From Phocaeicola plebeius DSM 17135 (GTDB taxonomy: Bacteria > Bacteroidota > Bacteroidia > Bacteroidales > Bacteroidaceae), in the NCBI RefSeq assembly GCF_000187895.1, contig NZ_DS990131.1:62001-126000 (forward strand): a DNA stretch of 64,000 bases, in the 5' to 3' direction. A program made the translations under genes and the position numbers. Below the pieces are notes generated by a model. The model worked only from the letters and a program-made list of their open reading frames with translations. It was not told the DNA's origin and did not search any database. Below are positions 54,702-63,842 of this stretch, one piece after another (the first letter of the stretch is position 1; every line of letters starts with the position of its first letter).

Positions 54702-55316
54702 ATGGTCATCAAGAATTTAGAGAACAAAATCAAACTGGTCGGAATTATTTGCTCTGCCTTTCTTGTGGGCTGCGTCATCATCAGCGTGTCGAGTATCTGG
54801 ACGGCCCGCACGATGGTTACGGACGCTCAAAAGAAAGTGTATGTGCTGGACGGCAACGTGCCCATACTGGTACGCCGCACGACAATGGAGGAAACGCTCG
54901 ACGTGGAAGCCAAGAGCCATGTCGAAATGTTCCACCACTACTTCTTTACCCTTGCTCCCGACGACAAGTACATCCGCTACACGATGGAGAAAGCGATGTA
55001 CTTAGTGGACGAAACGGGCTTGGCGCAGTACAATACGCTCAAGGAGAAAGGCTTCTATTCCAACATCTTGGGAACGAGTGCCGTCTTTTCGATTTTCTGC
55101 GACAGTATCACCTTCAACAAGGAGAAGATGGAGTTCACTTACTACGGGCGGCAGCGTATCGAACGGCGCAGCAATATCCTGATGCGCGAACTGGTTACGG
55201 CGGGACAGCTCAAGCGTGTACCCCGGACGGAGAACAACCCGCACGGGCTGCTCATCGTGAACTGGCGCACGCTGCTGAACAAGGACATCGAGCAAAAGAC
55301 AAAAAGCAACTATTAA
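54702..55316 (+). CDS. traK: TraK conjugative transfer protein (VirB8-like)
   Basis: 204 aa. MVIKNLENKIKLVGIICSAFLVGCVIISVSSIW gives one membrane helix (about residues 12-31), then the periplasmic NTF2-like domain: YVLDGNVPILVRRTTMEETLDVEAKSHVEMFHHYFFTLAPDD. C-terminal LVTAGQLKRVPRTENNPHGLLIVNWRTL. These are TraK signatures. It nucleates the inner-membrane part of the channel. Confidence 0.92.
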   Translation: MVIKNLENKIKLVGIICSAFLVGCVIISVSSIWTARTMVTDAQKKVYVLDGNVPILVRRTTMEETLDVEAKSHVEMFHHYFFTLAPDDKYIRYTMEKAMYLVDETGLAQYNTLKEKGFYSNILGTSAVFSIFCDSITFNKEKMEFTYYGRQRIERRSNILMRELVTAGQLKRVPRTENNPHGLLIVNWRTLLNKDIEQKTKSNY

Positions 55317-55329
55317 CTCTACCAGCCCT

Positions 55330-55713
55330 ATGAATATCAAAGGATTCAGACGTATGCTGTTCGGCGAGAAGATGCCGGACAAAAACGACCCGAAATACAA
55401 GGAGCGCTACGAACGCGACGTGGACGCCGGGCGACGCTTCGCCAAGGCGACACGTATCGACAAGGCAGTGGCCAAAGTACAGGGTTTCGCCAACGCCCAC
55501 CGGACGCTGTTTCTCGTCATCGTATTCGGCTTCGCCATCTGCGGGCTGACATGGAATATTTACCGCCTGACGGTGGTGTACCGCCATCATCCGGTCCGCC
55601 GAACGGCCACGGAAATGCAGGATTCCGTGCTCCGGGAACGGCATAAGATGCTTTCCGTACCGCATGTACGAAGATTCGATACGAAGGAAAGCGGTACGGA
55701 AAGGCCGGAATAG
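55330..55713 (+). CDS. Small membrane protein at the TraL position
   Basis: 127 aa. A basic cytoplasmic N-terminus (KDPKYKERYERDVDAG-like) leads to one membrane helix TLFLVIVFGFAICGLTWNIYRL (about residues 58-79) and a short basic tail. It lies between traK and traM where TraL is found in CTnDOT-type elements, but similarity to TraL is not evident by eye. Confidence 0.6.
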   Translation: MNIKGFRRMLFGEKMPDKNDPKYKERYERDVDAGRRFAKATRIDKAVAKVQGFANAHRTLFLVIVFGFAICGLTWNIYRLTVVYRHHPVRRTATEMQDSVLRERHKMLSVPHVRRFDTKESGTERPE

Positions 55714-55785
55714 AACGGCAGGCTTATGAATATGCCGTTCGAGAGAACTATAAGCAAGTATGTGCAACTCAATTAAAGGGAAACA

Positions 55786-56937
55786 ATGAACAATATCTTC
55801 AAGAGAATCAATTTCAGGCAGCCGAAGTATATGCTTCCAGCTATCCTCTATATTCCCCTTCTCGGCACGTCGTACTTCTTTTTCGACCTGTTCCATACCG
55901 AGAAGGCCGAGGTACAGGATAAGACACTCCAGACGACCGAGTTCCTGAATCCCGAATTGCCGGACGCCCAAATCAAGGGCGGCGACGGTATCGGCAGCAA
56001 GTATGAGAACATGGCCAAATCATGGGGCAAGATACAAGATTATTCTGCTGTGGACAACATCGAGCGGGACGAACCGGACAATAACCAAGAGGAATATGAA
56101 TCGCAATACACCGAAGAGGATATCGCCCTGCTTGACCGGCAGGAAAAGGAGAAAGATCTGGCAGCGGAAGCGGCCGATGCCAAGAGACGGGAGCAGGAAG
56201 CTCTTGCAGAACTGGAAAAAGCACTCGCCGAAGCGAGGTTGAGAGGACAACGGGAGGTCATGCCGTCCGAAACGGACAGCACCGCAACGGCGGCTCCGCC
56301 GGACACGATGACGCAGGCCAAGGGAACCATCGACGAGGAAAGCCGTTCGGTCAAAGCTCCTGCGGAGACGGACAAGGCAAGTGAGGTGGTGAAGAAGGTA
56401 AAGACGACTTCGGACTACTTCAACACACTGGCGAAAGATGCACGGGAACCGAAACTCATCAAGGCGATCATCGACGAGAACATCAAGGCCGTGGACGGCT
56501 CGCGTGTGCGGCTGCGCCTGCTGGACGACATCGAAATCAACGAGAGCGTGGTCAGGCGTGGTACTTACCTGTATGCCACAGTCAGCGGTTTCTCTTCCGG
56601 ACGTGTAAAAGGAAGCATCAACAGCATATTGGTGGAGGACGAACTGGTCAAGGTCAGCTTGTCAATCTACGATACGGACGGGCTGGAAGGACTTTACGTA
56701 CCCATCAGCCAATTCCGCGAGACAAGCAAGGACGTGGCGAGCAGTGCCATGTCGGGCAGCATGAACATGAATACCAGCGGATACGGTAACAGCCTCGCCC
56801 AATGGGGTATGCAAGCGATGAACAATGCCTACCAGAAAACGAGTAACGCCATCAGCAAGGCCATCAAGAAAAACAAGGTGAAGCTGAAATACGGGACGTT
56901 TGTGTATCTGGTGAACGGCAGGGAAAACAGGAACTAA
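55786..56937 (+). CDS. traM: TraM conjugative transfer protein (VirB10-like)
   Basis: 383 aa. The short N-terminus INFRQPKYMLPAILYIPLLGTSYFFFDLF (about residues 8-36) is one membrane helix. A long acidic/coiled-coil linker (KDLAAEAADAKRREQEALAELEKALAEA) follows, and the C-terminal domain has VRLRLLDDIEINESVVRRGTYLYATVSGFSSGRVKGSI and YVPISQFRETSKDV, typical of Bacteroidetes TraM. It spans the periplasm to link inner and outer membrane parts of the channel. 71 bp separate it from the preceding gene. Confidence 0.93.
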   Translation: MNNIFKRINFRQPKYMLPAILYIPLLGTSYFFFDLFHTEKAEVQDKTLQTTEFLNPELPDAQIKGGDGIGSKYENMAKSWGKIQDYSAVDNIERDEPDNNQEEYESQYTEEDIALLDRQEKEKDLAAEAADAKRREQEALAELEKALAEARLRGQREVMPSETDSTATAAPPDTMTQAKGTIDEESRSVKAPAETDKASEVVKKVKTTSDYFNTLAKDAREPKLIKAIIDENIKAVDGSRVRLRLLDDIEINESVVRRGTYLYATVSGFSSGRVKGSINSILVEDELVKVSLSIYDTDGLEGLYVPISQFRETSKDVASSAMSGSMNMNTSGYGNSLAQWGMQAMNNAYQKTSNAISKAIKKNKVKLKYGTFVYLVNGRENRN

Positions 56938-56950
56938 AAGGTCAGTGACA

Positions 56951-57304
56951 ATGGAAACAGATATATCAAAACTTCATAGGGGAACGGACGGCTTCTATTA
57001 CGAGGACTACATCGCTCCCGATAAGCCCGAAACATTCGTTGGGAAGCTCGTAAGTACCGAATGGTGGCACAAGGGGGTACGATTCGCCCTGATATGCAAC
57101 TTTCAGGCAGTGGACGGGCGGAGGATTGCCTTATTCGCCTTCCAGAAGCATACCGGTTTTTACGGACCGAGAGACGGTGCGGTCAATTTCAAACATGTGG
57201 AGAAGAATACCCTCTGGGAGTGTGAAATCCGGAAAACCCGGACGGAACGCTGTACCTGGATGAGCGCCCGGCAAATTGTAGAACCGAAAACAGACTCAAT
57301 ATGA
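56951..57304 (+). CDS. Small ICE protein preceding methyltransferase 2
   Basis: 117 aa from the ATG at 56951 (a GTG at 56945 is the alternative). Soluble, mixed alpha/beta, with WWHKGVRFALICNFQAVDGRRIALFAFQ and a C-terminal WMSARQIVEP. I do not recognise a family. It overlaps the methyltransferase start by 4 nt (ATGA), so the two are translationally coupled and may work together. Confidence 0.65.
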   Translation: METDISKLHRGTDGFYYEDYIAPDKPETFVGKLVSTEWWHKGVRFALICNFQAVDGRRIALFAFQKHTGFYGPRDGAVNFKHVEKNTLWECEIRKTRTERCTWMSARQIVEPKTDSI

Positions 57305-58113
57305 TAGAGGCGGATCGCATTTACCTTATGGACTGCATGGAGGGCATGAAACAGATAGCGGATGGTAGCGTGGACGCCATAATCGCCGACCTGCCTTACG
57401 GGGTGTTAAATCGCAGCAATCCGTCGGTGAACTGGGACCGCCAGATACCGTTCGCAGCCTTGTGGGAGCAATATCAGCGGATTACCAAGCCGGACAGCCC
57501 CATTATCCTGTTCGGGCAGGGGCTTTTCTCCGCATGGCTCATGCTGTCGCAACCCCGGCTGTGGCGGTACAACCTCGTGTGGCAGAAAGATCGGGTGACG
57601 GGACATCTCAATGCCAAACGTATGCCGCTCCGGCAGCACGAGGATATTCTGGTATTCTATAAAAAACAGCCGGTCTATCATCCGCAGATGACACCGTGTC
57701 CTCCGGAACGGAGATATCACGGGAGGCGTAAAACGGAGGGATTTACCAACCGTTGTTACGGAACGATGAAACTCTCACCAGTACGCATAGCCGATGACAA
57801 ATATCCGACCTCGGTCATCTTCATGCCGAAGGAACACAAGAAAGGTGCGTTCTACCACCCGACACAAAAGCCCGTGGCGTTGATGGAGTACCTGATACGG
57901 ACCTACACTGACGAAGGCGATGTTGTACTGGACAACTGTATCGGGTCAGGCACAACCGCCGTGGCCGCTATCCGCACGGGACGGCACTACATCGGATTTG
58001 AAATCGAACAGGCGTACTGCGAGATTGCCGAGCGGCGGATTCAGGAGGAACTGGAATGCAGGAACAAGGCACAAGAGGAAAAAGAGATAAGGGAAGAAAA
58101 ACAAAATCAATAA
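57301..58113 (+). CDS. DNA methyltransferase (beta class), copy 2, in the tra operon
   Basis: 270 aa. Motif IV DLPYGV in IIADLPYGVLNRSNPSVNWDRQIPF (about residues 29-53) precedes motif I VVLDNCIGSGTTAVAA (about 205-220); ends with a Lys/Glu-rich tail. It is a beta-class N4/N6 enzyme, diverged from the one at 51928 in length and motif IV, but the same general fold. No nuclease partner is adjacent. Its G+C matches the tra genes, unlike copy 1. Confidence 0.85.
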   Translation: MIEADRIYLMDCMEGMKQIADGSVDAIIADLPYGVLNRSNPSVNWDRQIPFAALWEQYQRITKPDSPIILFGQGLFSAWLMLSQPRLWRYNLVWQKDRVTGHLNAKRMPLRQHEDILVFYKKQPVYHPQMTPCPPERRYHGRRKTEGFTNRCYGTMKLSPVRIADDKYPTSVIFMPKEHKKGAFYHPTQKPVALMEYLIRTYTDEGDVVLDNCIGSGTTAVAAIRTGRHYIGFEIEQAYCEIAERRIQEELECRNKAQEEKEIREEKQNQ

Positions 58114-58122
58114 ATCAATGAC

Positions 58123-58974
58123 ATGGACAAAAAAGGAATCGTAACGGCATTTCTTCTGGCGGCAGGGCTGCTGGGAACGCCGAATGTACAGGCACAACGA
58201 ACCTACGAGGAGATGGAACAACTTACGGTAAATGAACAGGTAACGACGGTCATCACGGCCTCGGAACCGATACGCTTCGTGGACATCTCCACCGATAAGG
58301 TTGTCGGCGACCAACCGATAGACAACATCGTCCGCCTGAAACCGAAAGAGGGCGGACACGAGGACGGCGAGGTGCTGGCCATCGTGACCATCGTAACGGA
58401 ATGCTACCGCACGCAGTATGCGCTGCTCTACACCACACGGGTGCGGGAGGCGGTAACAGACAAGGAAATCCAGTTGCAGGAACGGAACGCCTATCACAAC
58501 CCGGCGGTCTCGATGTCCACCGTGGATATGACACGCTTCGCCCGGCGTATCTGGAACTCGCCCGCAAAGATCCGCAACGTCGCCACCAAGGCACATCGCA
58601 TGACCATGCGGCTGAACAACATCTACTCCGTGGGCGAGTATTTCTTCATCGACTTCTCGATAGAGAACCGGACGAACATCCGCTTCGACATCGACGAGAT
58701 ACGGGTGAAGCTGGCAGACAAGAAACTGACCAAGGCGACCAACGCACAGGTCATCGAACTGACCCCGGCACTGGTGCTGGAGGCGGGCAAGACGTTCCGG
58801 CACGGCTACCGGAATGTGGTCGTGGTCAAGAAAATGACGTTCCCGAACGACAAGGTGCTGACCATCGAGATGACGGAGAAACAAATCAGCGGGCGTAACA
58901 TCAGCCTGAATATCGACTATGAAGACGTGCTGTCAGCCGATTCGTTCAGCGCGGCATTGCTGGAGGAGGAATGA
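58123..58974 (+). CDS. traN: TraN conjugative transfer protein (VirB9-like)
   Basis: 283 aa. Signal peptide (residues about 6-26, TAFLLAAGLLGTPNVQAQ). Conserved Bacteroidetes TraN blocks: VTTVITASEPIRFVDISTDKVVGDQP (about 40-65), NIVRLKPKE, FFIDFSIENRTNIRFDIDEIRVKLADKK and the YRNVVVVKKMTFPNDKVLTIEMTEKQISGRNI end. It is the outer-membrane/periplasmic ring partner of TraM. traO overlaps its stop by 4 nt. Confidence 0.93.
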   Translation: MDKKGIVTAFLLAAGLLGTPNVQAQRTYEEMEQLTVNEQVTTVITASEPIRFVDISTDKVVGDQPIDNIVRLKPKEGGHEDGEVLAIVTIVTECYRTQYALLYTTRVREAVTDKEIQLQERNAYHNPAVSMSTVDMTRFARRIWNSPAKIRNVATKAHRMTMRLNNIYSVGEYFFIDFSIENRTNIRFDIDEIRVKLADKKLTKATNAQVIELTPALVLEAGKTFRHGYRNVVVVKKMTFPNDKVLTIEMTEKQISGRNISLNIDYEDVLSADSFSAALLEEE

Positions 58975-59483
58975 CAATGAGAAAGACGATTATCCTGACG
59001 ATTGCCTGCATGTGCCTCGCCGTAGGAGCGTATGCACAGCGAGGCAGCGGCCGCCTTTCGCTCGGTGCGGGGCTGCTGTACAAGAACGGGCTGGACGTGA
59101 CGCTTGCCTACGAACACGAGATGAACTACCGCCATGCGTGGGAGTTCTTTGCCAACGGCTACCTGCAATGGGCGGAGTGCGAATCCTGCAAGCATGTATG
59201 CCCGAAATCTTTCTGGCGGAATTACCGTACCTACGGATTCGGCGTGGCTTACAAACCCTGCGTCACGAGGGGACGCAACCATTACGGAAGCCTCCGAATC
59301 GGGGCTTCGGGCGGAAGCGACACGAATAAATTCCTTGCAGGACTGCACTTCGGCTACGAACACAACTATGTGTTGCGGGCGGGCTGGACGCTATACTGGC
59401 AAGTCAAGGGAGACGTAATGATAAAGGGGGCCGATGTGCTGCGTACAGGGGTCGCCCTCGGTATTAAACTACCTATAAAATAA
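58971..59483 (+). CDS. traO: TraO conjugative transfer protein
   Basis: 170 aa. Signal peptide (residues about 4-20, IILTIACMCLAVGAYAQ) and a small beta-rich domain with GAGLLYKNGLDVTLAYEHEM, a Cys pair region CESCKHVCPK, GFGVAYKPCV and a short barrel-like end RTGVALGIKLPIK. These fit TraO. It is probably an outer-membrane-associated component of the channel. Start at 58971 (ATGACAATG; 58977 is an alternative). Confidence 0.87.
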   Translation: MTMRKTIILTIACMCLAVGAYAQRGSGRLSLGAGLLYKNGLDVTLAYEHEMNYRHAWEFFANGYLQWAECESCKHVCPKSFWRNYRTYGFGVAYKPCVTRGRNHYGSLRIGASGGSDTNKFLAGLHFGYEHNYVLRAGWTLYWQVKGDVMIKGADVLRTGVALGIKLPIK

Positions 59484-59490
59484 GGGAAAG

Positions 59491-60162
59491 ATGAAACAGA
59501 ACATTATCAGAAAAACGTGCCAGATAGTGCCGGTTCTCCTCATAACCGGGGCATTGGCTGCCTGCGACGCACATATAGAAGAACCCGACAAGACGGTACG
59601 TCCCGGACATGTCCTCTGCGTGGACGGCAAGGCCGTACCGTACAGCGAGTACGAAAGTTATGGGGAACAGGCGATTGCCGTCGTCTTCCATACCTATTCG
59701 GACGGGGAAACGGAAGGAAACGGCTATGCCGTCTATCTGTGGGATATGACGCCGAAGGCTTTTGCCGACAGCCTCGGTGTCGAGCAGGGTACGTCGGCGG
59801 ACATAACGGCATACGACGGGAATGAAAACACGAATGCCCTGCACGCGACGGACGAAACGACTTCTCCGATGGCCCAATCCGTTTTTGCCCTGTGGAAATA
59901 CGGGCAGAGCGCCTATGTTCCCTCGGTGGCTCAGATGCGCCTGCTGTATGCGGCACGTGGCATTATCAATCCGGTCATCGAGAAATGCGGTGGAGACCCG
60001 CTGCCGACCGAGGCCGACGAGTGCTGGTACTGGACATCGACGGAGGTGGAAGGACAGCAGACGGTCAAAGCATGGCTCTACTCGACAGCCAGCGGAGCCA
60101 TGCAGGAAACGCCCAAGACGCAGGCGCATAAAGTGCGTCCCATTATAACCATCAACAACTGA
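59491..60162 (+). CDS. ICE lipoprotein with a DUF1566-like C-terminal domain
   Basis: 223 aa. Lipoprotein signal with lipobox LAAC (Cys near residue 25). The C-terminal third has CWYWTSTEVEGQQTVKAWLYSTASG and HKVRPIITI, resembling DUF1566/Lcl-type surface domains (W-SSTE...VRPV). It likely sits at the cell surface or periplasmic face. It lies 7 bp after traO and before the coupling-protein module; a role in mating-pair contact is possible but not shown. Confidence 0.75.
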   Translation: MKQNIIRKTCQIVPVLLITGALAACDAHIEEPDKTVRPGHVLCVDGKAVPYSEYESYGEQAIAVVFHTYSDGETEGNGYAVYLWDMTPKAFADSLGVEQGTSADITAYDGNENTNALHATDETTSPMAQSVFALWKYGQSAYVPSVAQMRLLYAARGIINPVIEKCGGDPLPTEADECWYWTSTEVEGQQTVKAWLYSTASGAMQETPKTQAHKVRPIITINN

Positions 60163-60166
60163 ATTT

Positions 60167-60655
60167 ATGATTATGAACGGAATTAAAGATTTCAATGCAC
60201 CACAATATGTGGATATAGTACATCCGGACAAAGGATTTTTCGGGTATCTGTTGAGATGCAAATGTCCTAAGCAAGAGGACGTTTCCGGTAATTACATATT
60301 CCTCGATGATGGAATAGACTGCTACGAGAGGTTTCCTTCCGCAAAGAACCGCAGGGAAGAAATCCGGACGGAATGGAACGGTCGTATCAGCCGTTACCAT
60401 GATATTTTCCAAGGGCAGCTCTACTATGTCAATGAAGAATTGATTGAAGGTTTCATTGATTTCATGACTTGTGGCTCTGACGATGCTGTCCGGATTTTCC
60501 TTGAGAAGTTTACAGCGGAAGTACGGGCTTCTGCAATATATGACGCTTTAAGGCTTAAACCTCTATATGCAGTTTCCCATGTCTGCCAGCTTACTGCTGA
60601 TAACCGTATGCAATGGCCTCATATCCATGTCCTCTGGGGCATTAAAAAGAATTGA
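60167..60655 (+). CDS. Hypothetical ICE protein before the coupling protein
   Basis: 162 aa, soluble. IVHPDKGFFGYLLRCKCPKQEDVSGNYIFLDDGIDCYERFPSAK gives a CKC pair near residue 31; the C-terminal half is helical. More AT-rich than its neighbours. No family recognised. It is 7 bp before the TraG/VirD4 start, so probably co-transcribed; the intact frame argues that it is real. Confidence 0.6.
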   Translation: MIMNGIKDFNAPQYVDIVHPDKGFFGYLLRCKCPKQEDVSGNYIFLDDGIDCYERFPSAKNRREEIRTEWNGRISRYHDIFQGQLYYVNEELIEGFIDFMTCGSDDAVRIFLEKFTAEVRASAIYDALRLKPLYAVSHVCQLTADNRMQWPHIHVLWGIKKN

Positions 60656-60662
60656 CATAGCA

Positions 60663-62849
60663 ATGGAAGAGAGCAAGGAATTACAAGGGTTCTACAATAT
60701 ATTCCGTGCAGCAGTGTACGTCTCCGTGCTGATGGAGTTTTTCGAGTATGCCATTGACCCGGCGACATTGGACCACTGGGACGGTATCCTTTGCAATATT
60801 CACGGGCGTATCAAGCAATGGATGATATACAACGACGGGAATCTCGTGTACAGCAAGCTCGCCACGATACTGCTCATCTGTATCACCTGTCTCGGAACCC
60901 GGAACAAGAAGCATTTGGAGTTCAACGCCCGCCGCCAAGTGTTATACCCGCTCACGGGTGGCCTGTTGCTGCTGGCCCTGTCAGTATGGCTGTTCGGTCA
61001 TCCGATAGAAACAAAGTTTTATACACTGCCTTTGAATGTCATTTTTTACATGACTACTTCCCTCGTAGGCGTGATACTGGTACATATCGCACTGGACAAC
61101 ATACCGAAGTTCACCAAGGACGGCCTGATGAAAGACCGCTTCAACTTCGAGAACGAAAGTTTTGAACAATGCGAAAAATTGATAGAGAACGAATACAGCG
61201 TAAATATCCCCATGCGATACTACTATAAGGGAAAATTTAGAAAAGGATTCGTTAATATAATAAACTGTTTTAGAGGAACTTGGTGCGTCGGAACTCCGGG
61301 CAGCGGTAAAACTTTTTCGCTAATAGAACCGTTCATCAGGCAACATTCGGCCAAAGGCTTCGCGATGGTCGTATATGATTACAAATTTCCGACACTGGCC
61401 ACAAAGCTCTATTATCATTACAAGAAAAATCAAAAGCTCGGCAAAGTACCTAAAGGATGCACATTCAACATGATCAACTTCGTGGACGTCGAGTACAGTC
61501 GCCGGGTGAATCCCATTCAGGCAAAGTACATCAACAGTCTCGCCGCTGCGAGCGAAACGGCGGAAACGCTGTTGGAATCCCTGCAGAAAGGCAAGAAAGA
61601 GGGCGGCGGAGGCAGCGACCAGTTTTTCCAGACCTCGGCGGTGAACTTCCTTGCTGCCTGCATCTACTTTTTCGTGAATTACGAAAAAGAGCCTTACGAT
61701 ACCGACGGCAATATTCTATACGCGGAGAAGCAGCAAGATCCGGAAACAAAGTTCTGGAAGCCGACGGGCGTGGTACGAGACCGTGAAGGCGGCAACATCG
61801 TGGAACCGGCCTATTGGCTGGGCAAATATTCGGACATGCCGCATATCCTGTCGTTCCTGAACGAGAGTTACCAGACCATTTTCGAGGTACTGGAGACAGA
61901 TAACGAGGTCGCCCCATTGCTCGGTCCGTTCCAGACGGCTTTCAAAAACAAGGCAATGGAGCAGCTGGAAGGTATGATAGGTACGCTGCGTGTCTATACC
62001 TCGCGCTTGGCGACTAAAGAGAGTTACTGGATATTCCATCGTGACGGCGACGACTTCGACCTGAAGGTGAGCGACCCGAAGAATCCGAGTTACCTGCTGA
62101 TAGCGAACGACCCGGAGATGGAGAGCATCATCGGTGCGCTGAACGCCCTTATTTTAAACCGTCTCGTTACCCGTGTGAATACGGGACAGGGCAAGAATAT
62201 TCCCGTGAGCATCATCGTGGATGAGCTGCCGACACTGTATTTCCACAAGATAGACCGCCTGATCGGTACGGCACGAAGCAACAAGGTAAGCGTGACGCTC
62301 GGCTTTCAAGAACTACCGCAGTTGGAAGCCGATTACGGCAAGGTGGGTATGCAGAAAATCATTACGACGGTGGGCAATGTGGTGAGCGGTTCAGCCCGTG
62401 CCAAGGAGACACTGGAATGGTTGTCCGGCGACATTTTCGGCAAGGTGGTACAGATTAAGAAGGGAGTTACGATAGACCGGGACAAAACCTCCTTCAACCT
62501 GAACGAGAACATGGACAGTCTCGTACCCGCTTCGAAAATCTCGGATATGCCAACGGGCTGGATATGCGGTCAGACGGCACGGGACTTCATCCAAACAAGA
62601 ACCGGTATAGGCGATTCAATGAACGTACAGGAAGCGGAGGAGTTCAAGACCTCGAAGTTCTTCTGCAAAACGGATTTCGACATGAAGGAAATCAAGAAGG
62701 AGGAAGCGGCGTATGTACCGTTACCGAAGTTCTACACGTTCAAGTCGAGGGAGGAACGGGAACGCATTCTTTATCGGAATTTCGTGAATGTGGGAATGGA
62801 GGTAAAAGAAATGATAAAGGACGTGCTGAACAAACGGGGTGCGAAATAG
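60663..62849 (+). CDS. VirD4/TraG-type coupling protein
   Basis: 728 aa from the ATG at 60663. Two to three N-terminal membrane segments (about residues 15-33, 75-95, 120-140). Walker A is GTPGSGKTFSLIEPFIRQH (about residues 213-231); a conserved NPEMESIIGALNALILNRL-like DPEMESIIGALNALILNRLVTRV, Walker B IIVDELPTLYFHKID (about 518-532) and GNVVSGSARAKETLEWLSGDIFGK follow. It docks the relaxosome to the channel and pumps DNA. It is the last tra gene of the operon here and is followed by a hairpin terminator. No relaxase gene precedes it. Confidence 0.92.
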   Translation: MEESKELQGFYNIFRAAVYVSVLMEFFEYAIDPATLDHWDGILCNIHGRIKQWMIYNDGNLVYSKLATILLICITCLGTRNKKHLEFNARRQVLYPLTGGLLLLALSVWLFGHPIETKFYTLPLNVIFYMTTSLVGVILVHIALDNIPKFTKDGLMKDRFNFENESFEQCEKLIENEYSVNIPMRYYYKGKFRKGFVNIINCFRGTWCVGTPGSGKTFSLIEPFIRQHSAKGFAMVVYDYKFPTLATKLYYHYKKNQKLGKVPKGCTFNMINFVDVEYSRRVNPIQAKYINSLAAASETAETLLESLQKGKKEGGGGSDQFFQTSAVNFLAACIYFFVNYEKEPYDTDGNILYAEKQQDPETKFWKPTGVVRDREGGNIVEPAYWLGKYSDMPHILSFLNESYQTIFEVLETDNEVAPLLGPFQTAFKNKAMEQLEGMIGTLRVYTSRLATKESYWIFHRDGDDFDLKVSDPKNPSYLLIANDPEMESIIGALNALILNRLVTRVNTGQGKNIPVSIIVDELPTLYFHKIDRLIGTARSNKVSVTLGFQELPQLEADYGKVGMQKIITTVGNVVSGSARAKETLEWLSGDIFGKVVQIKKGVTIDRDKTSFNLNENMDSLVPASKISDMPTGWICGQTARDFIQTRTGIGDSMNVQEAEEFKTSKFFCKTDFDMKEIKKEEAAYVPLPKFYTFKSREERERILYRNFVNVGMEVKEMIKDVLNKRGAK

Positions 62850-62879
62850 AAAGCCGACTTTCGTTATGGAGGAAAGCAA

Positions 62880-62917
62880 AAACGCCTGCAATGATTCCGT
62901 GATTATTGCAGGCGTTT
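62880..62917 (+). terminator. Hairpin terminator at the end of the tra operon
   Basis: Perfect inverted repeat AAACGCCTGCAAT / ATTGCAGGCGTTT (62880-62892 with 62905-62917). Only a short T run follows, so efficiency is uncertain. Confidence 0.65.
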
Positions 62918-62983
62918 CGGTGTTTCCGGTCTATCTTAGAAAAATCCTGCGGAGTTGATTCTATCATTCAATACTACACAAAA

Positions 62984-62996
62984 AGTATATTATACT
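62984..62996. promoter_or_regulatory. Palindromic operator-like site upstream of abiEi
   Basis: AGTATA-T-TATACT, a perfect 6-1-6 palindrome 19 bp before the AbiEi ATG. AbiEi antitoxins are known to bind inverted repeats in their own promoter. Confidence 0.5.
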
Positions 62997-63014
62997 AAAA
63001 CAAAATCAACTTTC

Positions 63015-63842
63015 ATGACTCTTGAAACGGAAAATAATGCTACCTTTGCAGTTGAAACAGAAAACAAATCATATACTGTGGATATAGAACAAAAAAGCAA
63101 AATAAACCAACTGCTGCTTTCCGCCACTCCTAAAGGACTGTTGTTCTCTGAATGGCTGAAAAGGAACGGTTATTCCGACCAGTTGATAAAAAGATACCGG
63201 GAATCCGGCTGGCTTGAGATGTTGTCAAAAGGAGTCATGTACCGCACAGGAGACAGCCTGTCGGCATACGCCGCATTGTCCTGCTACAACAAGCAATTAG
63301 GCAGGATGTTCCGCATTGCAGCGCATTCCGCATTGGAGCTGTTCGGCTTCAATCACTATGTGCCTATGGGCAAGCCGTTGCTGATGGTGACACATGGCAA
63401 ACAGCGTGTTCCGGAATGGATACGCAACGATGTTTTCGACAGGGTGATAAAACCGTTTTCCACCGATACCTTTTCAGAGCCGCAGACCACAACGATTGTG
63501 AAAGACGAAGTGGATCTGCTGGTCTCCACTCCCGAGCAGGCATTTTTGGAATGTCTGTTGCTCGCGCCGCAACAATATTCCTACATGGACTTATTCTATA
63601 TGATGGAACAATTGACAACACTACGTCCCGAAATGCTACAGCGACTGCTTGAAACGACCAAGAGCCTGAAAGTAAAGCGCATGTTCCTTTATATGGCGGA
63701 AAAGTCGGGACACTATTGGCTTGATGCTCTCGATACCTCAAAAATAGAACTGGGAACTTCCAAATTGCAACTGGCAAAAAACGGGGTTTATATCTCCAAA
63801 TACAAAATAACCGTACCCAAAGAACTGAACGAATATGAATGA
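63015..63842 (+). CDS. AbiEi-type antitoxin
   Basis: 275 aa from the ATG at 63015; a GTG at 63078 is a possible alternative. The N-terminal winged-helix region (about residues 28-75) includes LLLSATPKGLLFSEWLKRNGYSDQLIKRYRESGWLEMLSKGVMYR. The C-terminal part has LLVSTPEQAFLECLLLAPQQYSYMDL and KRMFLYMAEKSGHYWLDALDTSKIELGTSK, typical of AbiEi. It represses its own operon and neutralises AbiEii. It overlaps the abiEii start by 8 nt. Confidence 0.88.
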   Translation: MTLETENNATFAVETENKSYTVDIEQKSKINQLLLSATPKGLLFSEWLKRNGYSDQLIKRYRESGWLEMLSKGVMYRTGDSLSAYAALSCYNKQLGRMFRIAAHSALELFGFNHYVPMGKPLLMVTHGKQRVPEWIRNDVFDRVIKPFSTDTFSEPQTTTIVKDEVDLLVSTPEQAFLECLLLAPQQYSYMDLFYMMEQLTTLRPEMLQRLLETTKSLKVKRMFLYMAEKSGHYWLDALDTSKIELGTSKLQLAKNGVYISKYKITVPKELNEYE

